A stretch of 64,000 nt of DNA from NCBI RefSeq assembly GCF_900167085.1, contig NZ_FUXA01000007.1, forward strand, positions 62,001 to 126,000, read 5' to 3'. Of the stretch, positions 1 through 7,879 are shown piece after piece; position 1 is the stretch's first letter; each line of letters begins with the position of its first letter. Origin of the DNA: Eubacterium ruminantium (GTDB lineage Bacteria; Bacillota; Clostridia; Lachnospirales; Lachnospiraceae). The position numbers and the translations under genes are program-made. The notes beneath the pieces were generated by a model, which saw only the letters and a list, made by a program, of their open reading frames with translations, was not told where the DNA came from and ran no database searches.

Positions 1-513
1 GCTGTATTTAAATACGCCGGTATCATGAACTATACCAAGATATAAACATTCAGCTATTTCCGGTGTAAGTTTCTCAAGATCAATCAACTCGCATATCACT
101 TCACATGCCGAAGATGAACCACCGTCGATACAGCAAATATCTCCGAAACCGGTATTGCTCACATGATGATCTATAGTAAATGTTGTAATTGCATTTCTGA
201 AAACAGGCGCGAATTTTCCGTGTCTGTCTGTATCAGCCGCATCCACAGATATTGCAAGATCGTAACATGTATCTAGAGGCTCATGTTTGACCTTTCTTGC
301 TCCTGATAATATCTTAAAACTTGATGGAAATGCTTCTGCAAATGCATCTATTTTCTTGTCTTTATAGTTTGTATTTATGTAATTATACAAACCAAGTATA
401 GAGCCTATGCAGTCTCCGTCAGGCTTTGTATGTCCGATAATAGCAATAGAAGCAGCTGCAGAAATAAGCTTATGCAATTTTTTCCCTTTGTCTCTAATGT
501 CTGTTATCATCAT
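1..513 (-). CDS. nrnA: DHH-family phosphoesterase NrnA (partial, 3' end beyond window)
   Basis: Partial gene; the first 171 codons are visible. It matches bifunctional oligoribonuclease/pAp phosphatases, cytoplasmic enzymes that degrade nanoRNA and 3'-phosphoadenosine 5'-phosphate. The metal-binding motifs appear in order: GHTKPDGDCIGS near residue 27, VDAADTDR near 90, TIDHHVSN near 113 and HDTGVFKYS near 163. Two adjacent ATGs (511-513 and 508-510) follow a GAGGA Shine-Dalgarno sequence; the second is better spaced. It follows rbfA, the usual Firmicute position at the end of the nusA-infB operon. The C-terminal DHHA1 domain should lie off the left edge. Confidence 0.9.
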   Translation of the reverse strand, partial: MMITDIRDKGKKLHKLISAAASIAIIGHTKPDGDCIGSILGLYNYINTNYKDKKIDAFAEAFPSSFKILSGARKVKHEPLDTCYDLAISVDAADTDRHGKFAPVFRNAITTFTIDHHVSNTGFGDICCIDGGSSSACEVICELIDLEKLTPEIAECLYLGIVHDTGVFKYS

Positions 514-558
514 TATTCCTCATTAAATAACTCATACGAATACACCGATATCATTTAT

Positions 559-963
559 CTATTCGTTGTCATCCGTATCAAAACTCTCATCATTTACATT
601 ATTATCAGTGCCTAAGATTTCATCTATCTTCTTGGACATTTCAACACCATACTCGATTGAATTATCCAGAGTGAAGATAAGTTCCGGTGTATTTCTGAGA
701 TTCAGTGAATCAGCAAGGCTTTTTCTAATAAATCCCTTTGCGGAATTAAGACCTTTTATACAATCAGCCTTCTTATCCTCATCACCGAGAACACTTATAT
801 ATATTTTACAGAACTTGAGGTCTTTAGTGACCTCAAGCTTTGAAATGGTGGTTCTCACAGGATCGATTCTCGGGTCCTTTACTTCATACATAATTATATG
901 ACTAAGAACTCTCTGAACATCACTGTTAGTTCTTCCACCTCTATAACTATTTCCTTTTCTCAA
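559..963 (-). CDS. rbfA: 30S ribosome-binding factor RbfA
   Basis: 134 residues, normal for RbfA, a small KH-fold protein that helps 16S rRNA 5'-end maturation of the 30S subunit. The N-terminus (residues 9-35, with RVLSHIIMYEVKDPRI) and the ISKLEVTKDLKFCKIYISVLG strand-helix core are typical. The start codon is TTG at 961-963, supported by an AAGGAG sequence 5 nt upstream. A short acidic tail (NDESFDTDDNE) extends beyond the fold. It lies 20 bp after infB and before nrnA in the same operon. Confidence 0.93.
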   Translation of the reverse strand: MRKGNSYRGGRTNSDVQRVLSHIIMYEVKDPRIDPVRTTISKLEVTKDLKFCKIYISVLGDEDKKADCIKGLNSAKGFIRKSLADSLNLRNTPELIFTLDNSIEYGVEMSKKIDEILGTDNNVNDESFDTDDNE

Positions 964-983
964 ATCTGTCTCCTTTAAATGGC

Positions 984-3764
984 CTATCTAGGAACCTCAA
1001 CCATAGCATAGCATTCGATCTGATCGTCAACCTTGATATCGTTGAAATCTTCAAATACAAGACCACATTCATAACCTGCTTTAACTTCCTTAACATCATC
1101 CTTGAATCTCTTAAGGGAAGCAAGCTTTCCGTCAAATATCTGCTCTCCGTCTCTTGTGATCCTTGCAGAGCATCCTCTCTGAACAAGACCGTCAAGAACG
1201 TAAGAACCTGCGATAGTACCGATACCTGAAGCCTTATATGTCTGTCTTACTTCTACATGACCGATGATCTTCTCTTCGAAAATAGGATCAAGCATACCCT
1301 TCATAGCAGACTCGATATCGTCTATAGCATTATAGATAACTCTATATAATCTTACATCAACTTTTTCCTGATCTGCAAGGGATTTAGCCTGTGCATCAGG
1401 ACGAATATTAAATCCGATAATAATAGCATTTGAAGCAGCCGCAAGTGTTACGTCCGATTCATTTATGGCACCAACACCTGAATGGATACACTTGATAACA
1501 ATCTCTTCATTTGAAAGCTTAAGAAGACTCTGCTTAACAGCTTCTACAGAACCCTGTACATCGGCCTTAATGATAAGATCAAGTTCCTTAACAGTACCTT
1601 CCTGCATCTTGTTGAAGAGATCATCAAGAGACATACCACGCTTTGTGTCAAGGATAAGATTCTCTTTACCTCTTGTCTTAAATGCATCTGTAATCTCTCT
1701 CGCTTCTTTCTCACTCTTAGTAGCAAGGAAAATATCCCCTGAATTTGGAACACCGTTAAGACCAATGATCTCAACAGGAGTTGAAGGTGTAGCTTCCTTA
1801 AGACGTCTCTGCTTATGATCAAGCATAGCTCTTACACGTCCGCTAACTTCGCCGATGGCGATATGATCACCGACCTTAAGTGTACCCTTCTGTACAAGAA
1901 GTGTAGCTACAGGGCCTCTACCCTTATCAAGACGAGCCTCGATTACAAGACCTCTTGCCAAACGATTCTTATTAGCCTTAAGCTCAAGCATATCAGCTGT
2001 AAGAAGTATCATATCAAGAAGGTTATCAAGACCTTCTCTTGTATGTGCTGAAACAGGACAGAATATAGTAGATCCGCCCCAGTCTTCAGCTATAAGACCG
2101 TACTCTGTAAGCTCCTGCTTAACTCTTTCTACATTTGCACTTTCTTTATCAATCTTATTTACAGCAACGATGATTTCGATACCTGCAGCCTTAGCATGGT
2201 TGATAGCTTCTACTGTCTGAGGCATAACACCATCATCAGCAGCTACAACAAGGATCGCGATATCTGTAGACTGAGCACCTCTCATACGCATAGCTGTGAA
2301 TGCTTCATGTCCCGGTGTATCGAGGAATGTAATTCTCTGATCATTTGCCTTAACAACATAAGCACCGATATGCTGAGTGATACCACCGGCCTCATCTGCT
2401 GTAACCTGTGTCTTTCTGATAGCATCAAGAAGGGATGTTTTACCATGATCTACGTGTCCCATTACACAGACAACAGGAGGTCTTGGTGAAAGTGAATCTT
2501 CAGGATCCTCCTCATCCTTAAGAAGTTCTTCGATAATATCAACCTTCTCTTCTTCATCTGCTATATAGTTATATTCAAGAGCGATTTCTGCTGCACTTTC
2601 AAATGAAAGCTCTGTATTTACAGTAACGATCTTTCCTTCAAGGAAAAGCTTCTTGATCATTGCATTTACAGGCTGTTTAAGCTTGTCAGCAAGTTCCTTA
2701 ACTGTTAATACTTCAGGAAGGATAACATTCTTGATTACCGGCTCTGCTGGTTCCTGCTTAACAGGCTCCTTCTTAACGTCCTTATGTGAATCCTTATGTG
2801 ACTGAGATTTTCTTGTTATTTCAGGACGCATGCTCTCTCTGTCACGCTTCTCCTTATCATACTTTTCTCTGTCACGTCTGCTTTCTCTGTCTCTCTTCTC
2901 GCTCTCACGACGGCTATGCTGATCTCTGTCAACATCTCTGTTATCTCTTTCGCGGCGATTATCTCTACCACGATCTCTTACGTCCCTGTCTGAATCCTTA
3001 TCAAACATATCCTTATCATGATCTCTGTCTCTTCCCATACGATCACGATTTCTATCTCTGTTATCGCGCATTCCGCCTGAAGATCTGTCTCCGTCTCTTC
3101 TTATCGGTCTGTCGCCATCTCTTCTTGGTCTGTCACCATCTCTTCTTGGTCTATCACCGTCACGTACCGGTCTATCACCATCTCTTCTGATTGGTCTGTC
3201 GCCATCTCTTCTTGGTCTATCACCATCTCTTCTGATTGGTCTGTCGCCATCTCTTCTTGGTCTATCACCATCACGTACAGGTCTGTCTCCGTCTCTTCTT
3301 GGTCTATCGCCGTCACGTACCGGTCTATCTCCGTCTCTTCTTGGTCTATCGCCGTCACGTACAGGTCTGTCGCCATCTCTTCTTGGTCTATCGCCGTACA
3401 TACGGAGACCGTCACGTACAGGTCTGTCGCCATCTCTTCTTGGTCTATCGCCGTCGCGTACAGGTCTGTCTCCTGACTGTCTTGCAGCCGCATTTCCGTT
3501 CTGGCTGTCATTATTATCAGTTTTAACAGGTGTCTTCTCCTCCGACTTAACGCTCTTCTCATTTGCATTATCTGCCGCGGCAGGTTTTGCCTGAGTATTT
3601 TTAGCGTTAAGTATATTTCTTACATATGCCATAAGTTCATCATCAATTCCGCTCGATGCCTTAAGGCCTTCTTTTTTATTTCCAACGAGTTGAAGAACAT
3701 CGTTACTTGATATAGCTTTACCGGTTTCCCCGGTGAGCTGTTTTGCGAATTCATATACTCTCAT
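984..3764 (-). CDS. infB: Translation initiation factor IF-2 with Arg/Asp repeat region
   Basis: 926 residues. IF-2 is the GTPase that brings initiator tRNA to the ribosome. An IF2_N-like module lies at residues 1-55, a low-complexity linker at about 60-350, and a second IF2_N module near 355-410. The G domain begins about residue 430 with GHVDHGKTS, followed by DTPGHEAF and NKID; domains II-IV complete the C-terminus. The linker holds an array of DGDRPRR and DGDRPVR heptads at about residues 98-228, then RDRE-rich sequence. Size is normal apart from the linker. The start follows a GGAGG, 17 bp after ylxQ. Linker function is unknown. Confidence 0.97.
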   Translation of the reverse strand: MRVYEFAKQLTGETGKAISSNDVLQLVGNKKEGLKASSGIDDELMAYVRNILNAKNTQAKPAAADNANEKSVKSEEKTPVKTDNNDSQNGNAAARQSGDRPVRDGDRPRRDGDRPVRDGLRMYGDRPRRDGDRPVRDGDRPRRDGDRPVRDGDRPRRDGDRPVRDGDRPRRDGDRPIRRDGDRPRRDGDRPIRRDGDRPVRDGDRPRRDGDRPRRDGDRPIRRDGDRSSGGMRDNRDRNRDRMGRDRDHDKDMFDKDSDRDVRDRGRDNRRERDNRDVDRDQHSRRESEKRDRESRRDREKYDKEKRDRESMRPEITRKSQSHKDSHKDVKKEPVKQEPAEPVIKNVILPEVLTVKELADKLKQPVNAMIKKLFLEGKIVTVNTELSFESAAEIALEYNYIADEEEKVDIIEELLKDEEDPEDSLSPRPPVVCVMGHVDHGKTSLLDAIRKTQVTADEAGGITQHIGAYVVKANDQRITFLDTPGHEAFTAMRMRGAQSTDIAILVVAADDGVMPQTVEAINHAKAAGIEIIVAVNKIDKESANVERVKQELTEYGLIAEDWGGSTIFCPVSAHTREGLDNLLDMILLTADMLELKANKNRLARGLVIEARLDKGRGPVATLLVQKGTLKVGDHIAIGEVSGRVRAMLDHKQRRLKEATPSTPVEIIGLNGVPNSGDIFLATKSEKEAREITDAFKTRGKENLILDTKRGMSLDDLFNKMQEGTVKELDLIIKADVQGSVEAVKQSLLKLSNEEIVIKCIHSGVGAINESDVTLAAASNAIIIGFNIRPDAQAKSLADQEKVDVRLYRVIYNAIDDIESAMKGMLDPIFEEKIIGHVEVRQTYKASGIGTIAGSYVLDGLVQRGCSARITRDGEQIFDGKLASLKRFKDDVKEVKAGYECGLVFEDFNDIKVDDQIECYAMVEVPR
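3085..3475. repeat. In-frame 21-bp repeats inside infB
   Basis: Imperfect tandem units of 21 bp (plus strand like ggtctatcaccatctcttct) encode the [14 protein letters not shown] heptads of IF-2. The unit is a whole number of codons, so copy-number change would lengthen or shorten the linker without a frameshift. Some units are interrupted (for example a DGLRMYGD variant and an added arginine giving RPIRRDG). Confidence 0.9.
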
Positions 3765-3780
3765 TAATTACACCTCCAGA

Positions 3781-4089
3781 TTATTGCTGTTCGAATCTCT
3801 TGATAAATTGTTCTGCAAAATTATCATCTGTAATTGCAATGACTGTTCTGCTCTCTTTACCGATCAAATGTCCCAGCTCATCCATTACACTGCAGATAAC
3901 ATAAGGAACCTTATAAAATCTACATTTATTCTCAAACTTTTTAACCGTATTATCTGACGCATCTTCTGCGATTATCACAAATTTAGCTGAACCGTCTGCT
4001 ATAGCTTTCTCAGCCATAAAGCCGCCCGAAACAAGTGCTCCTGCTCTCGCAGCAAGTCCAAGCATTCCGAGTCTTTTATCCATTCTCAC
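3781..4089 (-). CDS. ylxQ: L7Ae/L30e-family ribosomal protein YlxQ
   Basis: 102 residues of the L7Ae/L30e/S12e/Gadd45 fold, a kink-turn RNA binder whose precise role in bacteria is not settled. The core GMLGLAARAGALVSGGFMAE followed by AKFVIIAEDASDNTVKKF is characteristic. The listed start is GTG (4087-4089); an ATG two codons in (4081-4083) is also possible. It overlaps the end of ylxR by 14 bp, implying translational coupling, and sits between ylxR and infB as in Bacillus. Confidence 0.88.
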   Translation of the reverse strand: MRMDKRLGMLGLAARAGALVSGGFMAEKAIADGSAKFVIIAEDASDNTVKKFENKCRFYKVPYVICSVMDELGHLIGKESRTVIAITDDNFAEQFIKRFEQQ

Positions 4090-4342
4090 TAAACCTCTCT
4101 ATCAACTTATCATATATCTCATCAGGAACATTCATGCTGAAAGATTTTGAAAGACTCTTATTCTTTCTGGCTTTTTCGATGCATTTTACGTCCTGACAAA
4201 CATATGCACCACGTCCATTCATTCTTCCGGTTTTATCGAGTAAGATTTCTCCGTCAGAAGTTCTGATAATTCTATATAATTCATTTTTATTTCGTGACTC
4301 ACCACAGCCAACGCATTTTCTAATAGGTTTTTTCTTTTCCAT
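4076..4342 (-). CDS. ylxR: YlxR/RnpM RNA-binding protein
   Basis: 88 residues, DUF448 family. The signature KKPIRKCVGCGESRNKNEL starts at residue 4, followed by GRMNGRGAYVCQ, which holds the conserved G-R-G-A-Y-V-C element. In Bacillus the homologue (RnpM) binds RNase P RNA; that role is from the family. It lies between nusA and ylxQ and overlaps ylxQ. Confidence 0.92.
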   Translation of the reverse strand: MEKKKPIRKCVGCGESRNKNELYRIIRTSDGEILLDKTGRMNGRGAYVCQDVKCIEKARKNKSLSKSFSMNVPDEIYDKLIERFSENG

Positions 4343-4376
4343 TTAGTCCACTTTCCGTCTCCGGATTTAATTATGA

Positions 4377-5621
4377 TTACTCATTGTCCTCACTATTATC
4401 CGTTGACTCTTCATCGTATTCTTCATCATATTCTTCATCTGAATATTCCTCATCAGAATACTCTTCGTCTGAATACTCTTCATCAGAATACTCTTCATCG
4501 GTATACTTATCGTCTTCATAATCATCGTATTCATCGTCTGTATACTCGTCGTTATATCCGTCTTCATCATAATCGTAATCATCAAGCTCTTTTGCCTGTG
4601 ACTCGCTCTTGATATCAATCTTGTAACCTGTAAGTCTTGCTGCAAGTCTTGCGTTCTGTCCTTCCTTACCGATAGCAAGTGAAAGTTGATAATCAGGAAC
4701 AACTACCTTAGCTGCCTTCTCGCCATCAATAAGCTTAACAGATACAACCTTTGCAGGACTGAGTGCATGCTCGATGAATACTGCAGGATCTTCACTCCAC
4801 TCAATGATATCAATTTTCTCACCCTTAAGGTCTTCAACAATATTATTTACTCTTGTACCGTTCATTCCGACACAAGCACCTACTGCATCTACATTTTCAT
4901 CTGTAGAATTAACAGCGATCTTTGTTCTTGAACCTGCTTCTCTGCTTATGCTCTTGATCTCAACTGTTCCGTCTGAAACTTCTGTGATCTCTCTTTCGAA
5001 AAGACGCTTTACAAGATCAGGATGTGTTCTTGAAACAACGATCTTGAATCCCTTAGGATTTTTCTTTACTTCTACTATATAAAGCTTAATTCTGTCTCCG
5101 ACTTTATAGTTCTCGCCCTCGATCATTTCCTGCTCACCAAGGATTGTCTCAGTCTTCTCGTCAAGGCTTATTGTAAGGCCTCTGTCATTAACCTTCTGAA
5201 CAACACCTGTGATGATGTCTTTCTCTTTTGAAGCAAAATAATCAAATACAGCTGATCTCTCACCTTCTTTGATTGCCTGAACGATGATACTTCTTGCTTT
5301 CTGAGCTGCGATACGACCAAAATCCTTTGTTGTAACTTCAACTCTGATTTCATCATCGATCTCTGCATTTGGATCAATATGTCTTGCCTCTTCAAGAGTC
5401 ATTTCTCTATGAGTATCATAAATTACATCTACTACTGTTTTATTTGCAAATACCTGAATCTTTCCTGATTCTCTATCCATTCTCACTTCATATTCGGTAT
5501 TCTTTCCGAAATCCTTCTCACATGCTGAGTAAACAGATTTCTCAATAGCCTCCATGAGAACCTCTTTGCTAATTCCTTTCTCCTTCTCTAATTGATCGAG
5601 TGCATCAATTATCTCTGACAT
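4377..5621 (-). CDS. nusA: Transcription factor NusA with long acidic tail
   Basis: 414 residues. NusA binds RNA polymerase and controls pausing, termination and antitermination. The N-terminal domain occupies about 1-130 (ALDQLEKEKGISKEVLMEAI), the S1 domain about 135-200 and two KH domains follow, ending with IGKEGQNARLAARLTGY near residue 330. Instead of stopping there, the protein continues for about 70 residues of Asp, Glu and Tyr, including several EEYSD pentads (about 346-414). The tail has almost no basic residues. It follows rimP and precedes ylxR. Confidence 0.96.
   Translation of the reverse strand: MSEIIDALDQLEKEKGISKEVLMEAIEKSVYSACEKDFGKNTEYEVRMDRESGKIQVFANKTVVDVIYDTHREMTLEEARHIDPNAEIDDEIRVEVTTKDFGRIAAQKARSIIVQAIKEGERSAVFDYFASKEKDIITGVVQKVNDRGLTISLDEKTETILGEQEMIEGENYKVGDRIKLYIVEVKKNPKGFKIVVSRTHPDLVKRLFEREITEVSDGTVEIKSISREAGSRTKIAVNSTDENVDAVGACVGMNGTRVNNIVEDLKGEKIDIIEWSEDPAVFIEHALSPAKVVSVKLIDGEKAAKVVVPDYQLSLAIGKEGQNARLAARLTGYKIDIKSESQAKELDDYDYDEDGYNDEYTDDEYDDYEDDKYTDEEYSDEEYSDEEYSDEEYSDEEYDEEYDEESTDNSEDNE
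4410..4530. repeat. In-frame 15-bp repeats in the nusA tail
   Basis: Tandem units of about 15 bp (plus strand like tcttcatcagaatac) encode the repeated EEYSD pentads at the NusA C-terminus. The period is a multiple of three, so unit changes keep the frame. Confidence 0.85.
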
Positions 5622-5653
5622 TTTTATCTCCTCCTTTTTTTATACGACTTTTT

Positions 5654-6115
5654 TTATTCTACGAAAGCGAGCTTTACTATTGAAATATTCTCTCTTTCGA
5701 TTTGTATCACTTTATCATTTTCCTTAACAGTAAGATACTTTTCATCAAATGCATCCAGAACGGCCTCAAATTCCTTCTGACCGTCAAGAGCTTTATATAA
5801 CTTGATATCCACAAGTCTTCCTATAGATCTCTCAAATTCCTTATCCTTCTTAAGAGTTCTTGTTAATCCGGGTGAACTAACCTCAAGGATATATTCATCT
5901 TTAATAAAATCTTTTTCATCCAGCAAAACTTCAAGTTGTCTACTGATGGAAACGCAGTCATCAATTCCTATTCCGCCATCTTTATCTGCATAAACTCTCA
6001 GATAATTTTCTCCGGCTTCTTTGACATATTCAACATCCCAAAGAAGATATCCTCCGGCTTCGATGATAGGTGTGACAAGTTCCGTACACTTTTCTTCAAT
6101 CTCAGCTTTTTTCAA
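5654..6115 (-). CDS. rimP: Ribosome maturation factor RimP
   Basis: 153 residues from the chosen TTG start at 6113-6115, which has an AAGGAG sequence 7 nt upstream. A longer frame exists from a GTG at 6172, but that codon lies in a hairpin with no Shine-Dalgarno. RimP assists 30S assembly. Typical features are GYLLWDVEYVKE near residue 25, DCVSISRQLEVLLD and YILEVSSPGLTRTLK, then the C-terminal Sm-like domain. First gene of the nusA-infB operon; a promoter and a leader hairpin lie upstream. Confidence 0.93.
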   Translation of the reverse strand: MKKAEIEEKCTELVTPIIEAGGYLLWDVEYVKEAGENYLRVYADKDGGIGIDDCVSISRQLEVLLDEKDFIKDEYILEVSSPGLTRTLKKDKEFERSIGRLVDIKLYKALDGQKEFEAVLDAFDEKYLTVKENDKVIQIERENISIVKLAFVE

Positions 6116-6145
6116 GTTATTACTCCTTATCCCGTTTGCATAAAT

Positions 6146-6176
6146 TAAAGTGGGTTCGATGCCCGAACCCACTTTA
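6146..6176 (-). terminator. Perfect 13-bp hairpin in rimP leader (terminator or attenuator)
   Basis: Two perfectly complementary 13-nt arms (6146-6158 and 6164-6176, core gtgggttcg/cgaacccac) enclose a 5-nt loop. On the minus strand the stem is followed by a moderately U-rich stretch. It lies after the stop of the upstream peptidase gene but downstream of the TATAAT promoter at 6201-6228, so it would be within the rimP leader RNA. It may terminate peptidase transcripts, attenuate the operon, or both. Confidence 0.7.
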
Positions 6177-6200
6177 GTTACATAACATATATCATTTCCA

Positions 6201-6228
6201 ATTATAACACCTTTCCGAATAAATGCAA
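6201..6228 (-). promoter_or_regulatory. Promoter for the rimP-nusA-infB operon
   Basis: Minus-strand -35 TTGCAT at 6223-6228 and consensus -10 TATAAT at 6201-6206, 16 bp apart. Predicted transcription start is near 6194, giving a leader of about 80 nt that contains the hairpin. Confidence 0.65.
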
Positions 6229-6262
6229 GCGTTAAATAAATCCTTTATTTTATCCGGAATGA

Positions 6263-7513
6263 TCATATTTCAACAAGTTCCTTTGTTGACGACGCGAAAT
6301 TATCATATCCATCCTTAGTTACCACGCCCATATCTTCTATACGAACACCGCCGAATCCCGGAATATATATGCCCGGCTCGATAGTTTCTATCATGCCTTC
6401 TGCAAGGATCGTCTCATCTCTTACATTTAAAGCAGGTAATTCATGAATATAAAGACCTACGCTGTGACCAAGTCCATGTCCGAAATATTCTCCGTAACCT
6501 TCCTTCGCAATGATGTCTCTGGCTACCCTGTCCACATCGATACATTTCAGTCCGGCCTTAATATATGCCACTGCTTCAAGCTGAGCCTTAAGTACAATGT
6601 CATATATTTTCTTCTGTTCATCAGAAGCCTTACCTATCACTACTGTTCTTGTCATATCAGAACAATATCCATTATAAATGCATCCGAAGTCCATCGTCAC
6701 AAAATCGCCGACTTCGATCTTTTTATTTCCCGGAATCGCATGAGGCATAGATGAGTTAATTCCTGAAGCAACAATTGTATCAAATGACAATCCTTCTGCT
6801 CCTCTTTTTTTCATGGAATATTCAAGCTCAGCCGCAACCTCAAGTTCAGTCATACCCGGCTTAAGTATTCCGAGAATGTCAGAAAATGCTGCATCACCGA
6901 TAGCTTCAGCCTTCTTAAGGATTTCAATCTCTTCAGGTGTTTTTATCATTCTTTCCTGTTCAAGAAAATCTCCCAGACCTCTCCATTCGATCTGTCTGTT
7001 TCTATTCTTTGCTTCCATGTGGCTGTAATACTTATTGAAAGCATCATGTATTCCTTTGCTGAGTTCATGGAACACACCTACGGTAATGCTTTTATCCTCA
7101 AAACCGACAAGGAGGATATTATCGCTATATTCAACGAAAATATCTGCCAGAATCTTATATTTCGGATTATTATTATTAAATTCAAATACCTTGAATCCAT
7201 TTCCTTTTTCAGCAGTTTCTTCTTTTGCTGCAACAGTATATCTCGAATCAACAAGAAGAACCTTCTCTCTCGGTGTAATAAGGGCAAGTCCCTCTCCACC
7301 TCTGAATCCTGTGAAATATCTCAGGTTATAAGGATCCGAAATAAATATCATATCAAATCCCGTCTTTGACAGTAAGGAATCATCCACCTCTGTCTTCTTA
7401 TTGATCTCTGCTCCGCAAAAGGCACATCTCGCCACCCCAAATGGCACTGCCTTTTTACAATTTGGACAAACTGATCCTTTCGGAAGTCCGTCAACTAATG
7501 GTTTTAAATTCAT
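6263..7513 (-). CDS. M24 Xaa-Pro aminopeptidase with N-terminal zinc ribbon
   Basis: 416 residues. The M24 (pita-bread) fold removes N-terminal residues before proline. A creatinase-N-like domain (about 45-180) is followed by the catalytic domain, with metal ligands in VTMDFGCIYNGYCSDMTRT, HGLGHSVGLYIHE, IEPGIYIPG and VRIEDMG. Unusually, the first 40 residues carry two CxxC pairs (C16/C19 and C30/C33), a likely rubredoxin-like zinc ribbon not normally part of this family. The ATG has a GGGAGGGG about 5 nt upstream. It is transcribed toward rimP, from which it is separated by a promoter and hairpin. Confidence 0.9.
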   Translation of the reverse strand: MNLKPLVDGLPKGSVCPNCKKAVPFGVARCAFCGAEINKKTEVDDSLLSKTGFDMIFISDPYNLRYFTGFRGGEGLALITPREKVLLVDSRYTVAAKEETAEKGNGFKVFEFNNNNPKYKILADIFVEYSDNILLVGFEDKSITVGVFHELSKGIHDAFNKYYSHMEAKNRNRQIEWRGLGDFLEQERMIKTPEEIEILKKAEAIGDAAFSDILGILKPGMTELEVAAELEYSMKKRGAEGLSFDTIVASGINSSMPHAIPGNKKIEVGDFVTMDFGCIYNGYCSDMTRTVVIGKASDEQKKIYDIVLKAQLEAVAYIKAGLKCIDVDRVARDIIAKEGYGEYFGHGLGHSVGLYIHELPALNVRDETILAEGMIETIEPGIYIPGFGGVRIEDMGVVTKDGYDNFASSTKELVEI

Positions 7514-7879
7514 AATACCCCTCCCATACTCAAAATATCTTCTTTTATTATTTTTATTGAATTATTTTGTGGTCTTATTATATCTAGTCTCATATATTTT
7601 GTTTAAATCTTCTTTATTATTTTTGTTTAATCTCATTGTTTAAATGTTTATGTTCATATGTTTTTCATATGTTTTGTCATATGTTTTGTCATATGTTTTG
7701 TCATATGTTTTGTCATATGTTTTGTCATATGTTTGTCATATGTTTTTTCATACGTTTTTTCATATGTTTTTTTCATACGTTTATATTCAAATGTTTTTAT
7801 CTAATCTTTTGCTTACTATAATCATTTTATTTGCTTAATCAGTCTGCTGAATTTGTTTGTCTTAAATGCCGGTTTGAAT
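7514..7879. other. 366-bp spacer between surface protein and peptidase genes
   Basis: AT-rich, without a convincing gene. It contains the catatg array (7655-7793) and, nearer the peptidase start, a TATAAT on the minus strand at 7577-7582 with only a poor -35 (TAAACA around 7600). No clear terminator for the upstream surface-protein gene was found. Confidence 0.6.
7655..7793. repeat. catatg tandem array, mostly 12-bp period
   Basis: About 12 units beginning catatg or catacg, spaced 11-14 bp. Several adjacent copies at 7678-7737 are identical 12-mers (catatgttttgt). On the minus strand the perfect part reads ATG ACA AAA CAT, so it is open in frame as (MTKH)n for about 37 codons from an ATG near 7776, but that ATG has no Shine-Dalgarno. 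Confidence 0.9.

Noticed and set aside
2786-3568. Several long ORFs on both strands within infB
   Set aside because: They are out-of-frame readings of the DGDRP repeat DNA inside a well-supported infB gene.
5654-6172. Longer rimP starting from GTG at 6172
   Set aside because: The GTG lies inside the leader hairpin with no ribosome site; the TTG at 6115 has AAGGAG at good spacing.
7655-7793. CRISPR array
   Set aside because: Units are 12 bp without unique spacers and there are no cas genes; it is a simple tandem repeat.
7636-7838. Plus-strand ORFs of 61-64 codons with repeated FSYVL/CHMF residues
   Set aside because: They are translations of the catatg tandem array; no Shine-Dalgarno and no family resemblance.
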